From: CAXBBB01 sp963815505
GTDB taxonomy: Bacteria > Bacteroidota > Rhodothermia > Rhodothermales > BA12
DNA: 64,000 bases
Direction of reading: 5' to 3'
Assembly (NCBI GenBank): GCA_963815505.1
Contig: CAWFGU010000022.1
Location: forward strand, 365,518 to 429,517
Position numbers and translations under genes: made by a program. Positions 17,783-26,489 of this stretch are shown piece by piece (position 1 is the first letter of the stretch; every line of letters starts with the position of its first letter). The notes under the pieces are model-generated. The model had not been told where the DNA came from. It made no database searches and worked only from the letters and a program-made list of their open reading frames with translations.

Positions 17783-18985
17783 ATGGACCGCTCGTTGTCT
17801 ACCACAGCTGCTTTCGTTCTGCTGGTCTTGCTACCTCTTTCGGGGTGTGACCTGTCCATCGACACGCCTCCGCTCGACGCACCTCGTTTGCAAGCCGAGT
17901 GGTCGGTCACGCCCCAGACGCGAACCCTCAGGCTCCTCGCTGTACCAACAGGGCTGTTGACGGTCACGGAAGAGGAGAGAATCACGCTGCTCAGCGCGTC
18001 GGATGGATCCCTGGTCTGGCAAAGCGAGGTTCAGTCCCGATCAACGCGCTTCTACGAAGAGGTAGCCAATCGCTCCTACGTTTTCGTGAGCTTAGTGGCC
18101 GAAGCAGATCCTGGTAGACCGATTAAGCTCGTTGCGTACGACGCAGCGACGGGAGAGACGGCGTGGTCACAGCCGTATGGAGAGGCACGCGAGAGATATC
18201 CCATCCAGTTGTACGGCGCTACGAATGATCGATTGATCGTGGGATCGATCCACGGTGTCGCTTTTCTTTCGGCCCAAACGGGTGAACAGATTGCAAGAGT
18301 GACCTTCGACTCGGACGAAGGGTTCTACAACAGAAATGGATTCGTTCAAGACGATGTCGTTCTCTTGGATCAAACGGCGCGGGATTCGGTCACGAGGAGG
18401 CGTACGAACCGGTTACTATCCATAGACGCGGTCACCCAGGCGACAAATTGGGAGCACGTGATGCCGAACGCAGCCGAGCCTGTCGCCTACATCGCTTCGG
18501 AAGCAGAGACGTTGTACGTCGGGGTGAGAACGGCGAAGGAACGAGAGAATCCGGACCGCCTCATCGCGATTGATGTAGCGAATGGACAGGTTCGATGGAC
18601 ACGCGACATTGAGTTCACCTGGGGCATCTCGCACCTTGGGGGGATCTGCGTGAACACGGACATCGAACGAAAGAGAGCCGGAGCCTTCTCCAATTTCGCT
18701 CTTCGCGTCGCCTGCCTGAACGCACGCGACGGGCGGACGACGTGGAGGACGCCCGACCTCGTGGAGCCGACGAATGTCGGAGTCGTCCGCGAAGGCGTGC
18801 TTTACTACCCACAAAGTGAAGGCATCTTCGCCTGGCAGGTCGAGACCGGAACGCCTGTCGCCGGGTCCGTCGGCAGCGGAATCGGAAGCCTGTACGACCT
18901 CACGTCGTCCGAAGCGGGACTGTTCGGTCGGACGTTCGGACCTCCGGAGACGTTGGCTCGTGTCGGACCGCCCGGTCGAAGATAG
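17783..18985 (+). CDS. PQQ-like beta-propeller lipoprotein
   Basis: Likely exported, lipid-anchored beta-propeller of the BamB/PQQ-repeat type. ATG 17783 gives a signal peptide ending in the lipobox LLPLSGC (Cys at about residue 22). The 400-aa mature part carries repeated blade motifs of the kind (L/V)xAxDxxTGxxxW: TLLSASDGSLVWQ, LVAYDAATGETAWSQP, RLIAIDVANGQVRWTRD, VACLNARDGRTTWRTP and IFAWQVETGTPVA. It is not embedded in a BAM operon, so a specific BamB role is not supported. Codon use is somewhat less GC-rich than in the dcw genes. Confidence 0.75.
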   Translation: MDRSLSTTAAFVLLVLLPLSGCDLSIDTPPLDAPRLQAEWSVTPQTRTLRLLAVPTGLLTVTEEERITLLSASDGSLVWQSEVQSRSTRFYEEVANRSYVFVSLVAEADPGRPIKLVAYDAATGETAWSQPYGEARERYPIQLYGATNDRLIVGSIHGVAFLSAQTGEQIARVTFDSDEGFYNRNGFVQDDVVLLDQTARDSVTRRRTNRLLSIDAVTQATNWEHVMPNAAEPVAYIASEAETLYVGVRTAKERENPDRLIAIDVANGQVRWTRDIEFTWGISHLGGICVNTDIERKRAGAFSNFALRVACLNARDGRTTWRTPDLVEPTNVGVVREGVLYYPQSEGIFAWQVETGTPVAGSVGSGIGSLYDLTSSEAGLFGRTFGPPETLARVGPPGRR

Positions 18986-19057
18986 CTTGGTGTGCCAAAA
19001 CGAGCGCGGTCTCCATCCGAGCGTCAGTAGCTTGCCACCCGCTCTCCCCCGCTCCAC

Positions 19058-19282
19058 ATGGCACGCCGCTGGTTTTCAACTCGACAGAACGACGGCGCAT
19101 GGGGCGCTCCGATCACGTGGCAGGGTTGGGGCGTCGTCCTGCTCTGGATCGGCGTCGTCCTGTTCGGCGGGCTGCGCTGGGCCAACGGGCGCATCTCGAC
19201 CGATTCGTTCTCGCTCCTCTTCGTCTGTGTGACGCTAGCTGCGGTGGCAGCCTACTGGTTCAAGGGCGCCCGGCATCGGTAA
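19058..19282 (+). CDS. Small two-helix membrane protein
   Basis: 74 aa from ATG 19058. Two hydrophobic segments are visible, WQGWGVVLLWIGVVLFGGL (about residues 21-39) and FSLLFVCVTLAAVAAYWFKG (about 51-70), with a basic N-terminus (MARRWFSTRQ) and C-terminus. Such short DUF-type membrane proteins are common; I cannot name a function. Its 3' end overlaps the convergent dinB gene by 23 bp. Confidence 0.6.
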   Translation: MARRWFSTRQNDGAWGAPITWQGWGVVLLWIGVVLFGGLRWANGRISTDSFSLLFVCVTLAAVAAYWFKGARHR

Positions 19283-20363
19283 ATCGAGGCGCTTGGTCCA
19301 GTCCCAGCCGCAGCTGTACGGCTTCGACCTGCCCAGGGTAGACGAGCGACGAGACGGAGAGGCCGAGCAGCCGGACGGGGCGCGAGACGGCATCGGCGTG
19401 CAGCAGGCGAACGGCTTGGGCGTGGAGCGCGTCGGTAGTTTCGATGAGGTCCGAGCCGGTGTGAGCGCGCGTGTGGAGGGCGAAGTCGGCGTATTTGATC
19501 TTCAACGTGACCGAGCGTCCGCGCAGCCGATGCGTAGCCAGTCGACCGGCCAGTTTCGTGGCGATGGGACGGAGCAGTTCTTCCATATCGGAGAGTCGGC
19601 TCACGTTGCGACCAAACGTTCGCTCCGCGCCGACAGATTTTCGGATGCGATGCGGCCGAACCTCGCGCGGATCGTCGGCCTGAGCGATGCGCCACAGCCA
19701 GCGTCCGGTCTTTCCCAGATGCTGTTCCAGCTCGTCTTGGGTTCGCGCACCTAAATCGGCGCCGGTACGCAACCCGAGCGCGTGAAGCCGCGCCGCCGTG
19801 ACCGGACCGACCCCGTGGAACTGCTCCACGCGCAAACTCGATACGAATGCCTGCGCCTGATCCGGCGTGACGACCGTCAGACCGTTCGGCTTGTCCATTC
19901 CGCAAGCGACCTTGGCGATGAACTTACCCGGACCAACTCCCGCACTCGCCGTCAGTCCAGTCTCGCGCGCGATGTCGGCTCGGATGCGCTCGGCAATGCG
20001 TGTCGCTGAAGGAGGTCCGTGTTTGGGCCGCGTCACGTCGAGGTAAGCTTCGTCGAGCGATAGTGGCTCGATCAGGTCGGTGTAGCGGGCAAAGATGGCA
20101 CGCACCTGCTGGCTGACCTCGTGATAGACGCCGAAGCGAGGCGGTACCACGATGAGAGTAGGACAACGCCGTATAGCCTCGAACGTCGGCATAGCGCTTC
20201 CTACGCCAAACGGTCGCGCCTCGTACGATGCCGTCGTCAGTACTCCGCGCCGCCCCGCACCACCGACGGCAATCGGCCTGCCGCGCAGGCTCGGATCGTC
20301 GCGCTGCTCGACGGACGCGTAGAATGCGTCCATGTCGATATGGATAATCTTACGGTGGTTCAC
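19260..20363 (-). CDS. dinB: DNA polymerase IV (Y-family)
   Basis: Error-prone translesion polymerase. 367 aa, intact, with a GTG start at 20363. Catalytic acidic residues lie in IIHIDMDAFYASVEQRD (near residue 10) and PLSLDEAYLDVT (near residue 104). Palm and fingers contain ARPFGVGSAMPT and GVGPGKFIAKVACGMDKPNGL, then the HhH thumb (FHGVGPVTAARLHALGL) and the little-finger domain. The C-terminus lacks an obvious beta-clamp motif at the very end. It diverges from bioY across a 370-bp region. A LexA-dependent operator is not evident upstream. Confidence 0.95.
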   Translation of the reverse strand: MNHRKIIHIDMDAFYASVEQRDDPSLRGRPIAVGGAGRRGVLTTASYEARPFGVGSAMPTFEAIRRCPTLIVVPPRFGVYHEVSQQVRAIFARYTDLIEPLSLDEAYLDVTRPKHGPPSATRIAERIRADIARETGLTASAGVGPGKFIAKVACGMDKPNGLTVVTPDQAQAFVSSLRVEQFHGVGPVTAARLHALGLRTGADLGARTQDELEQHLGKTGRWLWRIAQADDPREVRPHRIRKSVGAERTFGRNVSRLSDMEELLRPIATKLAGRLATHRLRGRSVTLKIKYADFALHTRAHTGSDLIETTDALHAQAVRLLHADAVSRPVRLLGLSVSSLVYPGQVEAVQLRLGLDQAPRFTDAGRP

Positions 20364-20445
20364 GTGGCGTCGGCGCAGAAGGCAATAGGTGCAAAGCTAT
20401 GGTAACCCACCACTCGGCACCGCCCGCAACCTATGTGTAGTGACA

Positions 20446-20467
20446 TGACTTACCGTTAAGTAAGTCA
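20446..20467. promoter_or_regulatory. Perfect 8-bp inverted repeat, putative operator
   Basis: TGACTTAC-CGTTAA-GTAAGTCA, arms exactly complementary, ending 4 bp before the TTTG -33 box of the promoter at 20472. The position suits a repressor or activator site controlling the bioY leader transcript, or the divergent dinB. The cognate regulator is unknown. Confidence 0.5.
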
Positions 20468-20471
20468 GGTA

Positions 20472-20503
20472 TTTGCACAGAGTCCCCATTGGTTATACCT
20501 TTG
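20472..20503 (+). promoter_or_regulatory. Bacteroidota-type promoter upstream of bioY
   Basis: TTTG (20472-20475), 20 bp spacer, TACCTTTG (20496-20503): an exact match to the TTTG / TAnnTTTG consensus of the Bacteroidota housekeeping sigma factor. Transcription would start near 20510, about 225 nt before the bioY start codon. Confidence 0.65.
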
Positions 20504-20532
20504 ATATATCGCGCGTCCTCGGACCGTGTACT

Positions 20533-20581
20533 TGAGTCGAGACTGTATTTCATGGTGGTGATACAGTCTTGACTCATTTTT
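20533..20581 (+). terminator. Intrinsic terminator/attenuator in the bioY leader
   Basis: A 15-16-bp stem (20533-20548 with 20561-20576, one G-T wobble) with a 12-nt loop, followed by TTTTT. It lies 25-70 nt after the predicted start site and about 155 nt before bioY. No gene lies between promoter and hairpin. It should therefore end a short transcript of about 70 nt unless read-through is regulated. Confidence 0.6.
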
Positions 20582-20735
20582 GGTCTAAGCGCATTGCGAG
20601 CCCATCGCGGGAACGGTCGCGAGAAGCGTCATGGATCGTGCGACAGACGTAACTCTGTCCAGAGAGAAGAGCATCGATCATCGGCAGCGGCTAATCGTGA
20701 GTATCTTGCAGGTCGACTCTCATCTGTCTTTTGCT

Positions 20736-21326
20736 ATGACTTCGGCCACTTCGCTCTCGCCCGCACGCTCTACTACGCTCGCCCACCTGCGCAGCGCGGA
20801 CGCTTCTCTCCTCATCCAGATCGCTGGAATCGCAGGCTTCGCACTGCTCGCGGCGCTGGGTGCCCAAGTGCGCATCTACCTCTGGGAAGTCCCGATTACG
20901 CTGCAAACGGCCGCTGTTTATGGTGCTGGACTCTTTCTGGGGTCACGCAATGGTGCGCTCGCGATGCTGGCATATCTCGTGATGGGCCTCTTCCTGCCGG
21001 TCTTTGCCGGGGCCGAGTATGGCATGACCTACTTGGTAGGCGCAGCATCGACGGGCTATCTGCTCTCCTACCCATTTGTCGCCCTGCTGATCGGTCGGAT
21101 GACGAGCGCCGATGCTTCGCTGGGACGCCTGTTCGCTGCTTCGGCTCTTGGCGCACTGGTTCTCTTCGGGTCGGGCGTGACGTGGTTGCACTTCGCCGCC
21201 GGACACGCAACGTGGGCCGAGTCGATCTACAAGGGATTCGTTCTCTTCATCACGTGGGACCTGTGCAAAGTCGCCTTAGTGGCGGGTAGCTATGCCGGTC
21301 TGAACCGCCTGAACGACCGCGGCTGA
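20736..21326 (+). CDS. bioY: Biotin transporter BioY (ECF S-component)
   Basis: Substrate-binding membrane subunit for biotin uptake. I choose ATG 20736 (MTSATSLSPARSTTLAHLRS); the frame is open to 20631, but that part is not conserved-looking. 196 aa with about six hydrophobic segments. BioY signatures are ALGAQVRIYLWEVPITLQTA, GLFLGSRNGALAMLAYLVMG and GLFLPVFAGAEYGMTYLVG, then GYLLSYPFVALLIG. No ECF ATPase or EcfT gene is adjacent, so it works alone or uses shared EcfAAT encoded elsewhere. It is preceded by an unusual leader. Confidence 0.92.
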   Translation: MTSATSLSPARSTTLAHLRSADASLLIQIAGIAGFALLAALGAQVRIYLWEVPITLQTAAVYGAGLFLGSRNGALAMLAYLVMGLFLPVFAGAEYGMTYLVGAASTGYLLSYPFVALLIGRMTSADASLGRLFAASALGALVLFGSGVTWLHFAAGHATWAESIYKGFVLFITWDLCKVALVAGSYAGLNRLNDRG

Positions 21327-21333
21327 ACCGCCC

Positions 21334-21690
21334 GTGCGCCGTACGACCCATGCCCCACTCCTAGACGACCGCTTCTGCGTTCCTCTACGCGGCATCGGCG
21401 TGGATGAGCAGACGCGCTGTGCTCATCACGACGGCCCGTCCGACACCATCGCCCTTCGCTTGGCCGATGCATTCTACCCCTGCCGCGCGTGTTTCGAGGC
21501 GGTCGGCGGATGGGCAGGTATCGGCGACCCTCGCGCCAAGCTGGACGACTCCGCAGTCCTCTGTGGCGTTTGCCGAACCGTGCTGAGTGTTCGCGATTAC
21601 CTAGCCTCTAACCACACATGCCCGTCGTGCGGGTCTGCGTTCAATCCCGGCTGCGCAGCGCATCGCGACCTGTATTTCCGGAACGCTTAG
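21334..21690 (+). CDS. CHY-type zinc finger protein
   Basis: 118 aa following bioY by 7 bp, so probably co-transcribed. The pattern is that of the zf-CHY domain: GVDEQTRCAHHDGPSD, FYPCRACFEAVGG, VLCGVCRTVLSVRDYLAS, HTCPSCGSAFNPGCAAHRDLYF, with a Cys/His set able to bind two or three zinc ions. Bacterial members are uncharacterised; the eukaryotic relative Hot13 acts in mitochondrial redox import. Its neighbours (BioY and a DtxR-family metal regulator) are compatible with a metal-related role, but this is weak. Confidence 0.8.
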   Translation: MRRTTHAPLLDDRFCVPLRGIGVDEQTRCAHHDGPSDTIALRLADAFYPCRACFEAVGGWAGIGDPRAKLDDSAVLCGVCRTVLSVRDYLASNHTCPSCGSAFNPGCAAHRDLYFRNA

Positions 21691-21769
21691 CCAGTCCCCA
21701 TCGACCGTGCGACGCTGCTCATCGCCTCGAGATGGATTTCGCGTCCGTCGATGACGATCTTGTTGCTGT

Positions 21770-22480
21770 ATGAAGCCGATCGAACCGCTTTCGTCCGCTA
21801 CGGAGGACTATCTCAAAGCCATTCTAATACTTGGCAGAGGCGAACCGGTTGGCACGTCCGAACTGGCCGAATCGCTCGGCGTGGCTCCGGCATCGGCGAC
21901 GAATATGACCAAGCGCTTGACCGAAGCCGGTCTGACCGAGCGCTCCCCCTACCGCGGCGCCACGCTCACGCCCGCCGGACGCCGGGTAGCCGTCGAGTTA
22001 ATCCGCCATCACCGGCTGATCGAACTCTACTTGCACAAAGCGCTGGGCATTCCGTGGGATCGCGTCCATGACGAGGCCGAGCGCTGGGAGCATGTCATCT
22101 CCGAAGAGGTCGAGGCGCGCATGGACGAAATCCTCGGCTTTCCGACGCACGACCCACACGGCGCTCCGATTCCGTCTGCCGAATTGGACTACGAGCATCC
22201 CGTACGCTGCGCGCTGTCATCGATGGCCAAGGGCGAGAGCGGGCGCGTGGTGGAGGTAGCCGACGACGATCCGGCACTACTCCGCTACGTCGGCGAGTTG
22301 GGGCTGTATCCAGGCGCAGAGTTTGTCATCGAGCGCGGCGAACCTTTCGATGGCGGACCGATCGCGCTGCACCTCGTCACGGCTCCTGCCGTGTCCATCG
22401 TCGTCGACGGAAAAGCGGCGCTGAGCGTGTTCGTCGGAATCCGCCGAAGTCTGAGCGTTCGTCAGCCTACGATGCCCTGA
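21770..22480 (+). CDS. DtxR/MntR-family metal-dependent transcriptional regulator
   Basis: Iron- or manganese-sensing repressor, 236 aa, ATG 21770. N-terminal winged helix: SSATEDYLKAILILGRGEPV, then TSELAESLGVAPASATNMTKRL with the recognition helix, and RGATLTPAGRRVA. The metal-binding dimerisation domain shows HHRLIELYLHKALGIPWD and the HDEAERWEHVISEEVEARMDE segment with the usual His/Glu ligands. A C-terminal FeoA/SH3-like domain (GLYPGAEFVIERGEPFDGG...SIVVDGKAALSVFVG) is present, as in IdeR/DtxR rather than short MntR. Metal specificity is not determinable here. 79 bp separate it from the CHY gene. Confidence 0.9.
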   Translation: MKPIEPLSSATEDYLKAILILGRGEPVGTSELAESLGVAPASATNMTKRLTEAGLTERSPYRGATLTPAGRRVAVELIRHHRLIELYLHKALGIPWDRVHDEAERWEHVISEEVEARMDEILGFPTHDPHGAPIPSAELDYEHPVRCALSSMAKGESGRVVEVADDDPALLRYVGELGLYPGAEFVIERGEPFDGGPIALHLVTAPAVSIVVDGKAALSVFVGIRRSLSVRQPTMP

Positions 22481-22499
22481 AATAGCGCCGCAACGTCGA

Positions 22500-22676
22500 G
22501 TGAGGGCCTACCCGGGCAACAACTGGGGCACGAGCGGCCACTCCAACGCAGGCGAATACCGTTCGACGCTTCAGTACGATCTGCCTATCGAGCAACTCGA
22601 CGCACTCGCCGGGCCGAAAGATGCCGCATCAGCCATCGTGTGGTATTCGTCAGCCGTAGTAGGCCGGTTAAGATGA
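22500..22676 (+). CDS. Short ORF, possibly a gene remnant
   Basis: A 58-codon frame from GTG 22500 to TGA 22674 with natural-looking composition (RAYPGNNWGTSGHSNAGEYR, then LQYDLPIEQLDALAGPKDAA). I recognise no family. It follows the DtxR gene by 20 bp. It may be the broken end of a larger secreted protein or a real small gene. The rest of 22677-22775 shows nothing. Confidence 0.3.
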   Translation: MRAYPGNNWGTSGHSNAGEYRSTLQYDLPIEQLDALAGPKDAASAIVWYSSAVVGRLR

Positions 22677-22775
22677 CACCGACAGGGGCAGTCGCGGAGA
22701 GGTTGGAGCAGACGTAGACAGCGACATGAGACGAGTAGATTTGTCTATGAAATGGATTGTCTGCTTCGAGTTCAC

Positions 22776-25085
22776 CTATGCGTCCATGTCCGGCAGGTTG
22801 AAGCCGATGCCTCCACCGGTCGGCGATGCGGCGCCCTGCTTCAACTCCGAGGCGAGTTTGCGGTACTCGCGTTCGATCTGCGGCGTGACGCTGGCGCGCG
22901 TCTCGTCGAGTGCTTTGGTAAACGCGGCCATCGCGACCTCGTCGCCCCCGGCGCGGATGGTGAGCAGACCTGCTTTGCGCGTCAGGTTTTCGAGGTCCGC
23001 TCCCGTATAGCCGTCTGTTTTGGCGGCGAGCGCGTCCAGATCTACATCTGCAGCGAGCGGCATCTTGGTGGTATGCACACCGAGGATTTTGCGACGGCCC
23101 GGCTCGTCGGGGATCGACACGTAGATGAGTTCGTCGAGGCGACCGGGGCGGAGCAGGGCCGGATCAAGGAGGTTGGGCCGGTTGGTGGCCGCAATGACGA
23201 CGACCCCCTGCATGTCCTCCAATCCGTCCATTTCCGCCAGCATCGTATTGACGACACGCTCGGTCACGCCCGATCCGCCCATGCTGCCCATACCGCCCCG
23301 TGCGGGAGCCAGCGCGTCGATTTCATCGATGAACAGGACGGTCGGGGCGACTTGCCGGGCGCGCTGAAACAGCCGCGTCACCTGCTGCTCGCTCTCGCCG
23401 TACCACTTGCTGAGCAGATCGCTCGACTTAGCCGCGATGAAGTTGGCTTCGGCCTCCCGGGCGACAGCCTTGGCGAGCAGCGTCTTTCCCGTCCCCGGTG
23501 GGCCGTAGAGTAAGAAGCCCTTAGCCGGACGGATACCCAGATCGCGGAATGCGTCGGGGTTCTTGAGCGGCAACTCGACGCCTTCTCGCAGCGACTCCTT
23601 AGCCTCGTCCAGCCCACCGATATCGTCCCAGCCGATCGACGGGGCTTGGATCATGATCTCGCGCAAGGCCGACGGCTGGACGTTTTTCAGCGCTGCCGAG
23701 AAGTCCTCGCGCGTGACGACGATTTTCTCCAAGATCTCGGATGGAATCGTCTTCTCGTCCAGGTCGATCTCGGGCAGGTGGCGGCGCAGCGCTTCGATGG
23801 CAGCTTCCCTCGCCAGCGCGCCCAAATCGGCGCCGACGAAGCCGTAACCCAGCCGGGCGACTTCGTCCAGGTCGACGCCCTCGGCGATGGGCATTCCGCG
23901 CGTGTGGATCGCCAGAATCTCCTTTCGGCCCTTGTGGTCCGGCACGCCAACGACGATCTCGCGGTCGAAACGTCCCGGACGGCGCAGCGCTTCGTCGAGG
24001 GCGTCGGGGCGGTTGGTTGCAGCGATGACGACGACGTTCTTGCGCGCGTCGAGCCCGTCCATCAGCGTGAGCAGCTGCGCCACGACGCGGCGCTCGACTT
24101 CGCCCGAGTCTTCGCGCTTGGGCGCGATGCTGTCCAACTCGTCGATGAACACGATGGCGGGTGCCTCCTTCTGCGCATCCTCGAAGATCGTCCGCAGCCG
24201 CTCCTCGCTCTCGCCGTAGCGGCTGCCCATGATTTCGGGACCGTTGATGGTGAAAAACGACGCGTCACTTTCGGCCGCAACGGCACGCGCGATCAGCGTT
24301 TTGCCCGTCCCCGGCGGACCGTAGAGCAGGACGCCTTTGGGCGGATCGATGCCCAGCCGGGCAAAGAGTTCGGGGTGTTTGAGCGGAAGTTCGATCATCT
24401 CGCGCACCTGCTCCAAGACCGGTCCCAGGCCGCCGACATCGTCGTACGTGATGCCGATGGGCGACTCCTGCGGCTCCGTATACTCGGGCAAGATTTCGAT
24501 CTCGGTTTCGGGCGTGATCTGCACCAGCCCGCGTGGACTCGTGCTCGTGACGATCAGCCGAATCTCTTGCAACCCGAACGTGGGCTGCCCACCGAACGGC
24601 GAGTGATTTCCAAAAGGCCCCTGCTGCGTCGACTGCTGCGAGTAGACACTGGTCGAGATCACGTCGCCCGTGGCCACTGGGCGGCCCGCCAGCGTGCGTA
24701 GCAGCGCCTGCCCGTTGCCCTGGAGCATCACGCCCTGCTGTGCCGGAGCCACGACGACGCGCGAGGCAGGCTTGGTCTCAGCGGCGCGGACCGTCACGTG
24801 CTCGCCCAAACCTGTCCCGGCGTTGCGGCGCTGCAAGCCGTCCAGCCGAACGATATTGAGTCCGTCGTCGGCGGTGTAGGGAGGCAGCGCGATGGCGACA
24901 GACGGGCGCTTGCCTTCGATTTCGATGAGCGCACCGGGTTGAATGCCCAGCCGTTCGAACGTCTGCCGGCTCAGCCGCGCTCCGCCCTTGCCTACGTCGT
25001 TTTGCTGCGCCCCTGCCACCTGGAGGCGGATGTCGTCTGAGGACGCTTCGTTTTCGGAGGGAGTGAGAGGAAGTGCGTCGGGCAT
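22776..25085 (-). CDS. Cdc48/VAT-like double AAA+ ATPase
   Basis: 769 aa, intact. The N-terminal region (residues 1-190) reads as a double-psi beta-barrel plus Cdc48 domain 2: LRLQVAGAQQNDVGKGGARL with IEIEGKRPSVAIALPPYT. Two AAA domains follow. D1 has Walker A YGPPGTGKTLIARAVAAESD and Walker B IVFIDELDSIAPKR. D2 has YGPPGTGKTLLAKAVARE and VLFIDEIDALAPARGG, plus arginine-finger regions RPDALDEALRRPGRFD and RPNLLDPALLRPGRLD. The family unfolds proteins for degradation or disassembly. It is typical of archaea and eukaryotes but also occurs in some bacteria, including Rhodothermales relatives. It appears monocistronic. Confidence 0.93.
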   Translation of the reverse strand: MPDALPLTPSENEASSDDIRLQVAGAQQNDVGKGGARLSRQTFERLGIQPGALIEIEGKRPSVAIALPPYTADDGLNIVRLDGLQRRNAGTGLGEHVTVRAAETKPASRVVVAPAQQGVMLQGNGQALLRTLAGRPVATGDVISTSVYSQQSTQQGPFGNHSPFGGQPTFGLQEIRLIVTSTSPRGLVQITPETEIEILPEYTEPQESPIGITYDDVGGLGPVLEQVREMIELPLKHPELFARLGIDPPKGVLLYGPPGTGKTLIARAVAAESDASFFTINGPEIMGSRYGESEERLRTIFEDAQKEAPAIVFIDELDSIAPKREDSGEVERRVVAQLLTLMDGLDARKNVVVIAATNRPDALDEALRRPGRFDREIVVGVPDHKGRKEILAIHTRGMPIAEGVDLDEVARLGYGFVGADLGALAREAAIEALRRHLPEIDLDEKTIPSEILEKIVVTREDFSAALKNVQPSALREIMIQAPSIGWDDIGGLDEAKESLREGVELPLKNPDAFRDLGIRPAKGFLLYGPPGTGKTLLAKAVAREAEANFIAAKSSDLLSKWYGESEQQVTRLFQRARQVAPTVLFIDEIDALAPARGGMGSMGGSGVTERVVNTMLAEMDGLEDMQGVVVIAATNRPNLLDPALLRPGRLDELIYVSIPDEPGRRKILGVHTTKMPLAADVDLDALAAKTDGYTGADLENLTRKAGLLTIRAGGDEVAMAAFTKALDETRASVTPQIEREYRKLASELKQGAASPTGGGIGFNLPDMDA

Positions 25086-25245
25086 GAGGAGGAGCGTGCT
25101 TGGATCGGATTAGGCGATCTTGCACGGCACCATGGGGCAGCTGTTCGCTCCGGACTGCAGTATTGTCGCCCCGTCACACCCGGATGTTCACGTCCTCCAC
25201 TTGTTACTTCGCGCGCGCGCGAGGCGGCTCATGGTCTGACCTCCT

Positions 25246-26478
25246 ATGCCTCCGATGTCCGCTTCCGACCGCTCCGCTCTTGCTCGCTGTGCCGATGGCT
25301 CGGCGCTGCGCGTGGCGCTGTTCACCGGAGCGTACAATCACATCGCCGATGGCGTGTCGCTGACGCTCAACCGGCTCGTCGGATATCTCGTCGAGCAAGG
25401 CGTCGACGTGCAGGTGTTCGCGCCCACGATCCCCAATCCGCCGGTCGATCATGCAGGGACGCTGCATCCGGCTCCGTCGATCTCGGCGCCCGGACGCCCC
25501 GAATACCGCGTCGCGCTGGGCGTGACCAAGAGCGTTCGCAAGCGTTTGGCTGCGTTCGACCCGCACGTCGTCCACATCGCCACGCCTGACCTGCTTGGCC
25601 TGGGCGCGCTGCGGTGGGCACGCAAGCGCAAACTGCCGATCGTCGCGACGTACCACACGCATTTCTCGTCGTATCTGCGCTACTACCGCGCCGGACTACT
25701 CGAAGGCGGACTCTGGCGTTACCTCCGCTGGTTCTATGGCAAGTGCGACGGCGTCTACGTCCCCTCTCAGTCGATGGCCGACGTGCTCAACTCACGCGGC
25801 ATCGGCGACAACCTGCACGTGTGGGCGCGCGGCGTCGACCCGGACGTGTTCAACGTCTCCCAGCGGTCGGACGAATGGCGGGCCCGGTACGGACTGGTTC
25901 AGGACGATGTCGTCGTGACGTTCGTCGGACGGCTGGTGCTCGAAAAAGGTCTGGACGTGTTCGCCGACGTAGTCGAGGGGCTGAGCGCACGCGGGCTGCC
26001 TCACCGTAGCGTCGTCGTCGGCGACGGACCTGAGCGTGCCGACCTGCAGGCGCGCCTGTCTCCTCTGGGGACGGTTTTCACCGGCCACCTCGAGGGCAAC
26101 GATCTTGCGCACGCTTACGCCTCGTCCGACGTGTTCGTGTTTCCGTCCGAAACCGAGACGTTCGGCAACGTGACGCTGGAGGCGATGGCGTCGGGCGTCC
26201 CTGCCGTCTGCGCCGATGCTACCGGAAGCCGGTCGCTAGTCATCGACGGCAAAACGGGGTTTTTGCCTCCCGCTCGCGACAGCGCCGCCTTCCTCGACGC
26301 AGCCGCCCGACTCGTCTCCGACCCCGATCTCCGCAGCCGAATGCGGACGGCCTCGCTCGAGCGCGCCTCGCAGTTCACGTGGAACGCCATCCTGAGCCAG
26401 ATGCTCGCCCATTACGCGCGTCACGCTCAGCTTTCGCCCTCGCCTGTATCCTCGGCCTCCTCCCTCGCTCTCGCCTGA
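25246..26478 (+). CDS. GT4 glycosyltransferase (GDP-mannose-dependent mannosyltransferase-like)
   Basis: GT-B retaining glycosyltransferase, 410 aa, intact. The N-terminus has the acceptor motif ALFTGAYNHIADGVSLTLNRL and VAPT-type FAPTIPNP. HVVHIATPDLLGLGALRWAR and IVATYHTHFSSYLRYY resemble MgtA/PimB-like mannosyltransferases and SQDG synthases. The donor site shows FVGRLVLEKGLDVF, VVVGDGPERADL and the E-x7-E motif ETETFGNVTLEAMASGVP. It probably forms an operon with the GT4 gene 11 bp downstream. The acceptor (glycolipid or polysaccharide) is unknown. The 160 bp before it show no gene. Confidence 0.88.
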   Translation: MPPMSASDRSALARCADGSALRVALFTGAYNHIADGVSLTLNRLVGYLVEQGVDVQVFAPTIPNPPVDHAGTLHPAPSISAPGRPEYRVALGVTKSVRKRLAAFDPHVVHIATPDLLGLGALRWARKRKLPIVATYHTHFSSYLRYYRAGLLEGGLWRYLRWFYGKCDGVYVPSQSMADVLNSRGIGDNLHVWARGVDPDVFNVSQRSDEWRARYGLVQDDVVVTFVGRLVLEKGLDVFADVVEGLSARGLPHRSVVVGDGPERADLQARLSPLGTVFTGHLEGNDLAHAYASSDVFVFPSETETFGNVTLEAMASGVPAVCADATGSRSLVIDGKTGFLPPARDSAAFLDAAARLVSDPDLRSRMRTASLERASQFTWNAILSQMLAHYARHAQLSPSPVSSASSLALA

Positions 26479-26489
26479 CGTTCCTCCCG

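Noticed and set aside
21691..21769. Minus-strand gene-like peptide NKIVIDGREIHLEAMSSVAR ending before the CHY gene's 3' end
   Set aside because: Looks coding for about 25 residues, but no start codon is seen and the frame runs antisense into the DtxR gene; too little to call a gene or remnant.
23646..24701. 351-codon plus-strand frame opposite the Cdc48-like gene
   Set aside because: Antisense shadow of a clear, intact gene.
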